A stretch of DNA of 64,000 nucleotides. Origin: Clostridia bacterium (GTDB taxonomy: Bacteria > Bacillota > Clostridia > Oscillospirales > Acutalibacteraceae). Under the pieces are notes generated by a model. It saw only the letters and a program-made list of their open reading frames with translations. It had not been told where the DNA came from and did no database searches. The position numbers and the translations under genes were made by a program. Of this stretch, positions 40,991 to 49,573 are shown piece after piece. How positions within the stretch are numbered: the first letter of the stretch is position 1; every line of letters begins with the position of its first letter. Location: contig JAFVSK010000023.1 in the NCBI GenBank assembly GCA_017503785.1, forward strand, positions 154,433-218,432, given 5' to 3'.

Positions 40991-41527
40991 TTATTCATAA
41001 TCGGCACCGAGCTGCATAGCCTTTAAGTTGGTTTCCAACATATCGGCACGCTTGGCGGAAATCACCTTGCCCAGTGAAGCGCGCAGGGAGGTTTCGTCGA
41101 AGTCGTTCAGTACCTTGAGGATCTTACCCATCAGCACCATGTTGGCGAGGGTGGGCATGTTGTTTTCGTTGGCGATCTTGGTGGCGGGAACGTAGTACAC
41201 GGTTACGTCATCGCGCTCGACCTTGCGCTCAATGAGCGTGGAGTCGGCAAAGATGATGCCGCCGGGCACCACGGCCGATTCGTATTTATCCAACGAGGGC
41301 AGGTTCATGGCTACCAGCACGTCGGGATTGGCAACGATGGGCGAACCCACCGGATCGTCGCTGAGAATGATGCCGCAGCTGGCGGTGCCGCCGCGCATTT
41401 CGGGGCCGTAGGACGGCAACCAGCTGACCTGCTTATCGGCCATTAAGCCTTTGTAGGCCAAGAATTTGCCGGCGAACAGAATACCCTGACCGCCGAAGCC
41501 GGAAAACAGAAATTGTGTGGTACTCAT
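40991..41527 (-). CDS. 2-oxoacid:ferredoxin oxidoreductase, gamma subunit
   Basis: A 178-residue subunit of the pyruvate/2-ketoisovalerate ferredoxin oxidoreductase family (gamma domain): [17 protein letters not shown] at the N-terminus, [17 protein letters not shown] in the middle. It overlaps the beta gene by 4 bases. With the alpha, beta and ferredoxin subunits it completes a VorABCD-type four-subunit enzyme. Confidence 0.93.
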   Translation of the reverse strand: MSTTQFLFSGFGGQGILFAGKFLAYKGLMADKQVSWLPSYGPEMRGGTASCGIILSDDPVGSPIVANPDVLVAMNLPSLDKYESAVVPGGIIFADSTLIERKVERDDVTVYYVPATKIANENNMPTLANMVLMGKILKVLNDFDETSLRASLGKVISAKRADMLETNLKAMQLGADYE

Positions 41528-42285
41528 TTCGCTTCCTCCTTTGCTGCGGAACGGTCTTTATACACGCCGAGCGGATAGTACGGCAGCATGTTGTCGTCGA
41601 TCCATTTCAGGGCGGCCTGCGGAGTCATACCCCAGTTGGTGGGGCAAGAGGACACCACCTCGACCAGCGAGAAGCCCTTGCCGTCTAACTGGTTCTGGAA
41701 CGCCTTTTTGATGGCCTTCTTGGCGGCGCGAATGTTCTTGACGCTGTTCACGGTGACACGCTCCAGATACTCGGGGCCCTCGAGCTGCGACAGCATCTCG
41801 CACACGCGGATGGGATAACCGCAGTGGTTAACGTCGCGGCCGTAGGGCGAGGTCTGCGTGACCTGGCCGGGCAGCGAGGTGGGAGCCATCTGGCCGCCGG
41901 TCATGCCGTAAATAGCGTTATTGACGAAGATGATGGTGATATTCTCGTTGCGGGCCGCGGCGTGCACCGTTTCCGCCATACCGATGGAGGCTAAGTCGCC
42001 GTCGCCCTGGTAGGTGAATACCACGTGGTTTTCGGGATCGGAGCGCTTAACGCCGGTGGCGATGGCCGGAGCGCGGCCGTGAGCGGCTTCGATCATATCG
42101 CAATTGAAGTAGTTATACGCCATAACCGAGCAACCAACCGGTGCGATACCGATGGTGCGGCCTTCGATGCCCAGTTCATCCAGCACCTCGGCCACCAAGC
42201 GGTGAATGATACCGTGGGTGCAGCCGGGGCAATAGTGCATGGGCATATCGTTAAGAGCGTGGGGTTTATCAAACACAACAGCCAT
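41524..42285 (-). CDS. 2-oxoacid:ferredoxin oxidoreductase, beta (TPP-binding) subunit
   Basis: A 253-residue thiamine pyrophosphate subunit. CPGCTHGIIHRL carries cluster cysteines, GIAPVGCSV follows, and the TPP-Mg motif GDGDLASIGMAE...NNAIYGMTGGQ is complete. In the VOR class this subunit catalyses reversible decarboxylation of branched-chain 2-oxoacids to acyl-CoA. It overlaps the alpha gene by one base. Confidence 0.94.
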   Translation of the reverse strand: MAVVFDKPHALNDMPMHYCPGCTHGIIHRLVAEVLDELGIEGRTIGIAPVGCSVMAYNYFNCDMIEAAHGRAPAIATGVKRSDPENHVVFTYQGDGDLASIGMAETVHAAARNENITIIFVNNAIYGMTGGQMAPTSLPGQVTQTSPYGRDVNHCGYPIRVCEMLSQLEGPEYLERVTVNSVKNIRAAKKAIKKAFQNQLDGKGFSLVEVVSSCPTNWGMTPQAALKWIDDNMLPYYPLGVYKDRSAAKEEAK

Positions 42286-43349
42286 TATTGGGCACCTCCG
42301 TTCGCAGCGTTTTTAATGGATTCCAGCACCTGCTCGGGCGAGGGGATCATGCCGCCGGCGCGATTGCACAGCGTGACCGGTACCTTGCACTCGGTGGCGA
42401 GGCGCACGTCTTCGATCATCTGGCCCATCGAGAGCTCGACCGAAATGAACGCCTTGGCGTGCTCGACGGCCTTGGCAAACGGAGCCTTCGGGAACGGCCA
42501 CAGCGTGATGGGACGAATGAGACCCACCTTGATGCCCTGCTTGCGGGCTTCCACCACGGCGCTGCGTGCCACGCGGGCGGCAATGCCGAAGGCGGCTACC
42601 ACGATGTCGGCATCGTCCACCAGGTACTCCTCGTACATGGCTTCGTGCTCTTCAATGTACTTGTAGCGCTCGTAGCGGTCGAAGTTGAACTTTTCCAGTT
42701 CCTCGGGAGCGAGGAACAGCGAGTTCACAATGTTATGCTCGCGCTCCAGCTTGGTACCGGTGGTTGCCCACGGCTTTTCGGGAGCGGGCTTAATGTCGAA
42801 ATCGAGGCTGACGGGCTCCATCATCTGACCCATCGTACCGTCGGCCAGCACCATGGCGGTCATGCGATAGGTATCGGCCAGTTCAAAGCCTTTTACCGTG
42901 AGGTCGGCCATTTCCTGCACCGAAGCGGGTGCCAGCACGATCATGCGGAAATCGCCGTGGCCGCCGGCACGGGTGGCCTGAAAATAGTCGGACTGGCTGG
43001 GCTGGATACCACCGAGGCCCGGGCCGCCGCGCTGGACGTTAACGATGAACGCCGGCAGGTCGGCACCTGCCAGATAGGACAGGCCCTCGCTCTTGAGCGC
43101 AATACCGGGGCTGGAGGACGAGGTCATTACGCGCTTGCCGGTGGAGGACACGCCGTAGACCATGTTGATCGCGGCGATCTCACTTTCGGCCTGCAGGAAG
43201 CAGCCGCCGATCTTGGGCATCTTCTTTGCCATGTACGCTGCAATTTCGGTTTGCGGCGTGATGGGATAACCGAAATAATGACGGCAACCGGCCAAGATCG
43301 CCGCTTCGGCGATGGCTTCGTTACCTTTCATCAATACTTTATCTGCCAT
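42285..43349 (-). CDS. 2-oxoacid:ferredoxin oxidoreductase, alpha subunit (VorB-like)
   Basis: A 354-residue alpha subunit: MKGNEAIAEAAILAGCRHYF, GYPITPQTEIAAYMA, QAESEIAAINMVYGVSSTG and RGGPGLGGIQPSQSDYFQA are typical of VorB/KorA. The C-terminal domain is of the short four-subunit type, lacking fused gamma or ferredoxin modules. ATG 43349 was chosen for AAGGTGAGCACG upstream. The Val T-box on the operon and the adjacent ilvE favour 2-oxoisovalerate over 2-oxoglutarate as substrate. Confidence 0.93.
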   Translation of the reverse strand: MADKVLMKGNEAIAEAAILAGCRHYFGYPITPQTEIAAYMAKKMPKIGGCFLQAESEIAAINMVYGVSSTGKRVMTSSSSPGIALKSEGLSYLAGADLPAFIVNVQRGGPGLGGIQPSQSDYFQATRAGGHGDFRMIVLAPASVQEMADLTVKGFELADTYRMTAMVLADGTMGQMMEPVSLDFDIKPAPEKPWATTGTKLEREHNIVNSLFLAPEELEKFNFDRYERYKYIEEHEAMYEEYLVDDADIVVAAFGIAARVARSAVVEARKQGIKVGLIRPITLWPFPKAPFAKAVEHAKAFISVELSMGQMIEDVRLATECKVPVTLCNRAGGMIPSPEQVLESIKNAANGGAQ

Positions 43350-43359
43350 CGTGCTCACC

Positions 43360-43566
43360 TTACCTTTCTACCTTAATGATACAGTCGGGGCACATCATTG
43401 CGCAGGAAGCGCAGCCCACGCAGGCCGCCTCATCGGTGATCTCTGCGGGGTGGTGACCCTTTTTGTTGATCTTGTCTTTGGCCAGCTGTAAAAGCTTTTT
43501 CGGGCAGGCATCTACGCACAGTCCGCAGCCCTTGCAGTTGTCGGTCTTGAATGTCAGCTTTGCCAT
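43360..43566 (-). CDS. 2x[4Fe-4S] ferredoxin subunit of the 2-oxoacid oxidoreductase
   Basis: A 68-residue ferredoxin with two cluster motifs, CKGCGLCVDACP (residues 11-22) and CVGCASCAMMCP (49-60). It is the delta/D subunit of VOR and passes electrons between free ferredoxin and the TPP site. ATG 43566 was chosen because GGGAG stands upstream and the protein then begins exactly as other VorD subunits; longer frames reach into the neighbouring gene. Confidence 0.94.
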   Translation of the reverse strand: MAKLTFKTDNCKGCGLCVDACPKKLLQLAKDKINKKGHHPAEITDEAACVGCASCAMMCPDCIIKVER

Positions 43567-43592
43567 ATTCACTACTCCCTTATATTGATCTA

Positions 43593-44267
43593 TCAGCAAG
43601 AAAAGCCGATTTTTGCCTGTAATTCCAACGGAAACAGCTGTGGCACCTTGCCCTCCAGCTCGCTGCACAGCTCGCTTTTGGCGGTGGTGAGCACCAGCGG
43701 CAGGCCGGTGAGCTCTGCCACCTCCCGCGCATAGTCGAGCGAGGCCAGCACGTCTTGTGCCGTGGTTTCCACACCAAGATTGGAATTGTTGATGAGCCCC
43801 GTAAACGGGATGCCGCACGCCGTTTCGATCTCGCGCATCACTTCGAGCGTGGCGGGAGCATCGGGGGTGAGCGGGCGGTAACGGTTGATGACCATCAGCA
43901 TGGAATAGTTATTCTCTGCTTTGATCTGTGGGGCGAGGCGGCCCAGCGCCAGCGCGCCGCGGTCGTCGCCGCCGATATCCAACACGACGGTAAGCTCTTT
44001 ATCGTCGGTGATGGCGTACATTTCGGGCGGCAGGGCGGGAATATCCACATTGCTGTTAGCATATTCCGAACAGATGAGCCCAATGCCGCGTGCAGCGAAA
44101 TCGTCGCTGCTGTCTTTCGTGCGGAAATACGGATTGACAATGTCCAGATCGGCGATAGTGACCCGCTCGTGCTGCTTCTTGAGCGCATAGGCGAGGTTGA
44201 CCGCCACGTTGGTTTTGCCGCTGCCGTAGTGGCCGCACAAAATGGTAAGTCGCTTATGTTCGTTCAT
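43593..44267 (-). CDS. P-loop NTPase of the CobQ/MinD/ParA type
   Basis: A 224-residue ATP-binding protein with Walker A CGHYGSGKTNVAVNLA (about residues 11-26), LDIVNPYFRT as the switch I region and VVLDIGGDDRGA as Walker B. It resembles the small MinD-like proteins that accompany 2-oxoacid:ferredoxin oxidoreductase operons in Clostridia. It may help assemble or load Fe-S clusters on VOR, by analogy with Mrp/MinD-like proteins; this is inference. It lies between the ligase (9-base gap) and the ferredoxin gene (26 bases). Confidence 0.85.
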   Translation of the reverse strand: MNEHKRLTILCGHYGSGKTNVAVNLAYALKKQHERVTIADLDIVNPYFRTKDSSDDFAARGIGLICSEYANSNVDIPALPPEMYAITDDKELTVVLDIGGDDRGALALGRLAPQIKAENNYSMLMVINRYRPLTPDAPATLEVMREIETACGIPFTGLINNSNLGVETTAQDVLASLDYAREVAELTGLPLVLTTAKSELCSELEGKVPQLFPLELQAKIGFSC

Positions 44268-44276
44268 ATCGTCACC

Positions 44277-46562
44277 TTACAGCTTATTGCGCTGGATCTT
44301 GCCGCTGACCGTCTTGGGCAGGCTGTCGCGGAAGACGACGATACGGGGATATTTGTACGGAGCGGTGCGTTTTTTGACGTAGTCTTGAATTTCCTTCTTG
44401 AGCTCGTCGGTGGGTTCGGTGCCGTCGACCAGTACGATGCTGGCCTTGACCACCTGACCGCGCACCTCATCGGGGGCGGCAGACACGCCGCATTCCAGTA
44501 CGTAGGGCAGCTCCATGATGACGCTTTCGATCTCGAACGGCCCGATACGGTAGCCGGAGGACTTGATCACGTCGTCCACACGGCCGACGTACCAGTAGAA
44601 GCCGTCTTCATCCTGCCATGCGGTATCGCCCGTGTGGTAGAAGCCGTCGTGCCAGACTTCGGCGGTTTTTTCGGGGGCGTTATAATAGCCCGTGAACAAG
44701 CCGCAGGGAGCGCCGTTTTTGACGTTGACCACGATCTCGCCGGTTTCACCCACCGGAACGGGATTGCCGTCGGGATCGACGATGCTCACGTCGTAAATGG
44801 GAGCCGGCTTACCCATGGAACCGATCTTATGCGAGGCACCTACCATGTTGCCGATGACCATGGTGCTTTCGGTTTGACCGAAGCCCTCGATGATCTGCAG
44901 ACCGGTGGCCTTTTCGAATTGGCGGTATACCTCGGGGTTCAGCGCTTCGCCCGCAGTGGTCATGTGCTTAACGGACGAGAAATCATACTTGGAGATATCC
45001 TGCTTGATCATCATGCGCAGCATGGTGGGCGGCGCACAGAACGTGGTGATCTTATACTTGGCAAACATGGGCAGAATATCGGCGGCATCGAAACGGTCGA
45101 AGTCGTACACAAAAGTGGCGGCTTCGCACAGCCATTGACCATACAGCTTACCCCACATGGCCTTTGCCCAGCCGGTGTCGGAAATGGTGAAATGCAATCC
45201 GTCGGGATCGACATCGTGCCAGTAGCGGGCCGTGTGGAAGTGGCCCAGCGCGTATTTATAGTTATGAGCGGCGATCTTGGGATAGCCCGTGGTGCCCGAG
45301 GTGAAGAACATGAGCATCAGGTCGTCGCCGCCGGGAGCATCCTCGGTGCGCTTGTAATGCGTGCTGTACAGCGGATATTCTTCGTCGAAGCTGCGCCAGC
45401 CCTCGCGTTCGCCGTTAACGATGAGTTTATGCTTCAGCGTGGGACAGTTTGCGGCGGCCAGCTCCACCTGATGCGCCGTATCGCCGTCGGCCGTGCACAG
45501 CACTGCGCTGACACCGGCCGCTTGGAAGCGGTATTCCAAGTCGTGCTCCACCAACTGGTTGGGGGCCGGAATGGCAATGGCACCCAGCTTGTTCAAGCCG
45601 ATCATGGCGAACCAGAACTGATAGTGGCGCTTGAGAATGAGCATCACGCGGTCGCCCTTTTTGATGCCGAGCGACTTGAAATAGTTCGCGCACTGGTTGG
45701 ACAGCTTCTTAATATCCTTAAACGTGAAGCGGCGCTCGGTGTGGTCGCGGCTGACGTGCAGCATGGCCAGCTTTTCCGGCTCGCGCTCGGCCAGCGCATC
45801 CACCAAGTCGAACGCAAAGTTGAACTTTTCGATGTTTTTGAACGTAATGGACGTGGGCGTGCCCTTTTCGTTTTCCGTTACGTCGATAAACTGCTTATAG
45901 ATACGGTCTTTGGTATCTTTATGCGCGGTGGCACGCTCGGCCACCTCGGGGGCGGCCAGCTCGGGAATGGGCTCGCCGGTGGGGTTGAGCACGATGGCGT
46001 AGAACACGCAATCCTCACCGCCCACGGCGATCATGCCGTGCGGGGTGTCGGAGTCGAAATAAATGCTGTCGCCGGGGCCGAGAACCTCGGTGTGCTCGCC
46101 CACCTGCACCTTCAGCTTACCGCTGATGATGAGATCGCATTCCTGACCGGCGTGGGTGGTGAGCTCGATATCCTTTTGCTGGGCAGCTTCATCGTACACG
46201 CTGCGCACGTACAACGGCTCGGCAATACGGTTGCGGAACGCGTAGGCCAGGTTATAATACGTCATACCGTGGGCCTGCGACACCTTTTGCCCCGCACCGA
46301 AGCGGGTGACTGTGTAGGATTTCAGGGTGGGGCTGTAGCCCTCGATGATATCGGTGACGTTGACGTTGAGCGCCATGGCGCAGCGATAGATGAACGCAAA
46401 GTTCAAGTCGCTTTTGCCGCTTTCACATTCCGTGTATTCCGCGGCAGAAACGCCGGTTTTGACCGCCATCTCCTCCACCGACAAGCCTTCCAGCTCACGC
46501 AGGGCGCGGATACGCCCTGCCATTTCTTTAATTTTAAAGTCTAAGCCTGTGATCTGTTCCAT
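44277..46562 (-). CDS. Fusion: XRE helix-turn-helix + cupin + AMP-forming acyl-CoA synthetase (Val T-box copy)
   Basis: A 761-residue three-domain protein. Residues about 10-70 form an XRE-type HTH (RALRELEGLSVEEMAVKTGV). Residues 120-185 form a cupin (ECDLIISGKLKVQVGEHTEV, GDSIYFDSDTPHGM), the layout of XRE-cupin regulators. From about 235 to the end it is an ANL ligase with FFTSGTTGYPKIAAHN (P-loop), GFGQTESTMV, YHTGDTAWQDEDG, GRVDDVIKSSGYRIGP and a terminal KTVSGKIQRNKL with the catalytic lysine. The chain ends on this motif as in short- to medium-chain ligases. It likely makes isobutyryl-CoA for VOR and may sense its own substrate. ATG 46562 follows AAGAGGG. Confidence 0.88.
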   Translation of the reverse strand: MEQITGLDFKIKEMAGRIRALRELEGLSVEEMAVKTGVSAAEYTECESGKSDLNFAFIYRCAMALNVNVTDIIEGYSPTLKSYTVTRFGAGQKVSQAHGMTYYNLAYAFRNRIAEPLYVRSVYDEAAQQKDIELTTHAGQECDLIISGKLKVQVGEHTEVLGPGDSIYFDSDTPHGMIAVGGEDCVFYAIVLNPTGEPIPELAAPEVAERATAHKDTKDRIYKQFIDVTENEKGTPTSITFKNIEKFNFAFDLVDALAEREPEKLAMLHVSRDHTERRFTFKDIKKLSNQCANYFKSLGIKKGDRVMLILKRHYQFWFAMIGLNKLGAIAIPAPNQLVEHDLEYRFQAAGVSAVLCTADGDTAHQVELAAANCPTLKHKLIVNGEREGWRSFDEEYPLYSTHYKRTEDAPGGDDLMLMFFTSGTTGYPKIAAHNYKYALGHFHTARYWHDVDPDGLHFTISDTGWAKAMWGKLYGQWLCEAATFVYDFDRFDAADILPMFAKYKITTFCAPPTMLRMMIKQDISKYDFSSVKHMTTAGEALNPEVYRQFEKATGLQIIEGFGQTESTMVIGNMVGASHKIGSMGKPAPIYDVSIVDPDGNPVPVGETGEIVVNVKNGAPCGLFTGYYNAPEKTAEVWHDGFYHTGDTAWQDEDGFYWYVGRVDDVIKSSGYRIGPFEIESVIMELPYVLECGVSAAPDEVRGQVVKASIVLVDGTEPTDELKKEIQDYVKKRTAPYKYPRIVVFRDSLPKTVSGKIQRNKL

Positions 46563-46587
46563 AGTCAATTCCCTCTTTCGTGGGACG

Positions 46588-46882
46588 ATAAAAGCACTCG
46601 CCCCAAAGTAATGACTTTGAGACGAGTGCTGATTAGTCACCCGCGGTACCACTCAAATTGCCATCTGCCTTGGGGCAGACAACCACTCTTCGGGATCTAA
46701 CAATCCCTATGCCTTTACGCAGCAATCACGGAGAGGTTCTACTCCCCCGTTTGGGGTTTCTTCCTCTCGGCTCGGAAGCTACAAACGCAAAGATCATGCC
46801 AATGGCTTACACCAACCGCCATCTCTCTGAAGGATGATTCCCTGCGCACTCTTCGTCAGTGCCTTTTGTTTTATTAAATATA
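46588..46882 (-). promoter_or_regulatory. T-box leader, specifier GUA (valine)
   Basis: Minus strand: stem I lies near 46850-46760, and specifier GUA (46782-46780) precedes GCTTCCGAG, the conserved 3' flank of the specifier loop. The antiterminator motif TGGTACCGCGG is at 46651-46641. The terminator GCACTCGTCTCAAAGT...ACTTTGGGGCGAGTGC is followed by TTTTAT at 46629-46588. Uncharged tRNA-Val should switch on the ligase-VOR-ilvE operon. The codon is assigned by alignment with the other two leaders. Confidence 0.92.
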
Positions 46883-46888
46883 TAGGGG

Positions 46889-46918
46889 ATTATAGCACAT
46901 CCCACTTGTGGCTGTCAA
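46889..46918 (-). promoter_or_regulatory. Sigma-A promoter of the Val T-box operon
   Basis: Minus strand TTGACA (46918-46913), 18 bases, TATAAT (46894-46889). Confidence 0.88.
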
Positions 46919-46951
46919 CTCTTTTTTTGATAAAAAGTGCGAAAATGCGCC

Positions 46952-49219
46952 TTACAGCTTGTTGCGCTGGATCTTGCCGCTGATGGTCTTGGGGAGCTCG
47001 TCGCGGAAGACCACCACACGGGGGTATTTGTACGGCGCGGTGTGCTCTTTGACATAGGTTTGGATCTCTTTTTTGAGTTCCTCGGTGGGCTCGGTGCCCT
47101 TGGTGAGCACGATGCTGGCCTTGACTACCTGACCGCGCACCTCATCCGGCACGGCCGATACGCCACATTCCACCACGTAGGGCAGTTCCATGATAACACT
47201 TTCGATCTCGAACGGCCCGATGCGGTAGCCCGACGATTTGATGACATCGTCTACGCGGCTGACATACCAGAAATAGCCGTCCTCGTCGCGCCATGCGGTG
47301 TCGCCCGTGTGATACAGGCCGTCGTGCCAGGCCTCCTGCGTTTTCTCGTCGTCAAGATAGTATTCCTTGAACAGACCGCAGGGTACGCGCTTGTCGGTGT
47401 GGATGACGATCTCGCCCGTTTCGCCCACTGCAACGGAGTTGCCGTCGGGATCGACGATGTCGAGATCAAACTGCGGCGAGGCCTTGCCCATGGAACCGAT
47501 CTTCGGCACGGTACCCACCAGGTTGGCGATGGCCAGCGTGGTTTCGGTTTGGCCGAAGCCCTCCATGATCTCCAGACCCGTAGCGGCTTTAAACTGCTTG
47601 AACACCTCGGGGTTCAGCGCTTCGCCGGCGGTGGTCATGTGATGGATGGAGGACAGATCGTATTTGCTCAGATCGCCGCGGATGAGCATGCGCAGCATCG
47701 TGGGCGGCGCGCAGAACGTGGTGATATTGTACTTGGCGAACATGGGCAGAATGTCGTTTTCGTCGAAACGATCGAAGTCGTACACAAAGACGGCACCCTC
47801 GCACAGCCATTGGCCGTACAGCTTGCCCCACAGCGATTTACCCCAACCGGTATCGGAGATGGTGAGGTGCAAGCCGTCGCGCTCGCAGCAATGCCAGTAG
47901 CGGGCGGTAACGTAGTGGCCCAGCGCATAGGTGTGCTTGTGAGCCGCCATTTTGGGGTTGCCGGTGGTGCCGGAGGTGAAGAACATGAGTGCCGTGTCAT
48001 CACCTGCCGAGGCATCCTCGGGACGGACGAATTTGCGCGAGAACAGCTTGAACTCGCTGTCGAAATCGTGCCAACCGTCGCGGGCACCGCCCACCATCAC
48101 CTGCGTGATGTTCTGCTTGCATTTTTTGGCGGCTGCGGCAGCGATCTCGGCGGTATCGCCGTCGGCGGTGCAAACGATCGCCGTGACACCCGCCGCGTTG
48201 AAGCGATATTCAAAATCGTGCTCCTTGAGCTGGTTGGTGGCGGGAATGGCCACCGCGCCCAGTTTATGCAATGCTACCATGGCAAACCAGAACTGATAGT
48301 GGCGCTTGAGCACCAGCATCACCTTGTCGCCGCGCTTGATGCCCAGCGAGGTGAAGTAGTTGGCCGCTTGGTTGGAGTAGTGCTTAATATCTTTAAACGT
48401 GAAGCGACGCTCGTTCTTATGCTTATCGAGATGCAGCATGGCCAGCTTGTCGGGATACTGCTCGGCGATGCCGTCGACGATATCAAAGCCGAAGTTGAAC
48501 GTATCGGTATTTTTAAACTCGATATGCTGCAGGGCGCCGTGCTCGTCCTCCTGCGTTTCCACAAACTTTTCGCACACCAGCGGTTGCGAACGGGTGGACG
48601 ATACCAGATTGCGGCGCACGACCTCTTCCTTGGTGTCCTCGCCCGGGAGAACCACCGCACAGAACACGCAATCCTGCCCCTCCACCGCGCGCATACCGTG
48701 CGGTGCGGAGGAGTCGTAATAGATGCTGTCGCCCTCGCCGAGCACCTCGGTGTGCTCGCCCACCTGCACCATCAGTTTACCGCTGATAACGAGGTCAAAT
48801 TCCTGACCGCTGTGGGTGGCCAGCTGAATGGGCTTATTTTGCTGGGCGGGATCGTATTCATACCGCACCCAGTAGGGCTCGGCAATTTTATCGCGGAATT
48901 TGGGAGCCAGGTTGGCAATGCTGATGCCGTTTTCCTTGGCCGTTTGCTGACCATGACCCTTGCGCGTAACGGTGTACGAGGACAAACGGGCACTGGTGGT
49001 GCCCTCCAGCAGGTCGGACATGCCGATGCCGAACTCCTGCGCGCACTTATGGATAAACGAGAACGGAAAATCCTGCTCACCGGATTCCAGCTTGAGGTAT
49101 TCCTCGGTGCTCAGTTCCACCTTCTCTGCCATCTGCTCGATTGTATAACCGGCAATTTCACGCATCTCCTTAATTCGCAGAGCCACCTCATACAGTTTTT
49201 CCGTTGCTACAGTTGACAT
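46952..49219 (-). CDS. Fusion: XRE helix-turn-helix + cupin + AMP-forming acyl-CoA synthetase (Ile T-box copy)
   Basis: A 755-residue paralogue of the Val-linked fusion with the same three domains: HTH (REIAGYTIEQMAEKVELSTE), cupin (FDLVISGKLMVQVGEHTEVL, SIYYDSSAPHGM) and ANL ligase (FFTSGTTGNPKMAAHK, GFGQTETTLA, YHTGDTAWRDEDG, TISGKIQRNKL). The ligase halves are much more alike than the HTH and linker parts. The start ATG 49219 has AAAGGAGGA at 7 bases; another ATG six bases upstream is too close to it. By the Ile-type T-box it probably activates 2-methylbutyrate. It is monocistronic, followed by the promoter of the Val operon. Confidence 0.88.
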   Translation of the reverse strand: MSTVATEKLYEVALRIKEMREIAGYTIEQMAEKVELSTEEYLKLESGEQDFPFSFIHKCAQEFGIGMSDLLEGTTSARLSSYTVTRKGHGQQTAKENGISIANLAPKFRDKIAEPYWVRYEYDPAQQNKPIQLATHSGQEFDLVISGKLMVQVGEHTEVLGEGDSIYYDSSAPHGMRAVEGQDCVFCAVVLPGEDTKEEVVRRNLVSSTRSQPLVCEKFVETQEDEHGALQHIEFKNTDTFNFGFDIVDGIAEQYPDKLAMLHLDKHKNERRFTFKDIKHYSNQAANYFTSLGIKRGDKVMLVLKRHYQFWFAMVALHKLGAVAIPATNQLKEHDFEYRFNAAGVTAIVCTADGDTAEIAAAAAKKCKQNITQVMVGGARDGWHDFDSEFKLFSRKFVRPEDASAGDDTALMFFTSGTTGNPKMAAHKHTYALGHYVTARYWHCCERDGLHLTISDTGWGKSLWGKLYGQWLCEGAVFVYDFDRFDENDILPMFAKYNITTFCAPPTMLRMLIRGDLSKYDLSSIHHMTTAGEALNPEVFKQFKAATGLEIMEGFGQTETTLAIANLVGTVPKIGSMGKASPQFDLDIVDPDGNSVAVGETGEIVIHTDKRVPCGLFKEYYLDDEKTQEAWHDGLYHTGDTAWRDEDGYFWYVSRVDDVIKSSGYRIGPFEIESVIMELPYVVECGVSAVPDEVRGQVVKASIVLTKGTEPTEELKKEIQTYVKEHTAPYKYPRVVVFRDELPKTISGKIQRNKL

Positions 49220-49242
49220 ATCCATTCCTCCTTTTGAAAAAT

Positions 49243-49522
49243 AAAAAACACTCGTCTCAATCATTGAGACGAGTGTGTAAATACACATCCGCGGTACCAC
49301 TCAATTTGCCGCCGAAGCGACCGCTTATCGAGGCCCAACAGCCCCTATGCCTTTACGCAGCAATCACGGGAGTTCCTACGGGGACCAACGCCCTTTCAAA
49401 GCTCCGGCTCGGAAGTGATGGGCTGTTTTGAACACTTGTTATCGGTTTACACCAACCACCGACTCTCTGTGAACGCCTGCTCAAAGCCGTCTTCGTCATA
49501 GCCTTTGATATGAAATTGATAG
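49243..49522 (-). promoter_or_regulatory. T-box leader, specifier AUC (isoleucine)
   Basis: Minus strand: stem I lies near 49490-49400, and specifier AUC (49419-49417) precedes ACTTCCGAG. The T-box TGGTACCGCGG is at 49299-49289. The terminator CACACTCGTCTCAA / TTGAGACGAGTGT with a T-run is at 49276-49243. The leader is clearly homologous to the Val leader in its 3' half (shared GTGATTGCTGCGTAAAGGCA). Confidence 0.92.
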
Positions 49523-49527
49523 TAAAC

Positions 49528-49555
49528 ATTATAGCACCGTGTTTGGATTTGTCAA
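49528..49555 (-). promoter_or_regulatory. Sigma-A promoter of the Ile T-box gene
   Basis: Minus strand TTGACA (49555-49550), 16 bases, TATAAT (49533-49528). Confidence 0.85.
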
Positions 49556-49573
49556 GGGGTTTTAAAAAATTTT

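Noticed and set aside
40991-43566. 2-oxoglutarate or pyruvate:ferredoxin oxidoreductase
   Set aside because: The subunit set alone would allow Kor or Por, but the Val T-box, ilvE and branched-acid ligase in the same operon favour the branched-chain (VOR) assignment; no gene symbol is given because this is contextual.
31723-49555. Stickland-type breakdown of branched-chain amino acids
   Set aside because: The same enzymes could run oxidatively, but AMP-forming ligases spend ATP to activate acids, and T-box control turns the genes on during amino acid starvation, which fits synthesis rather than breakdown.
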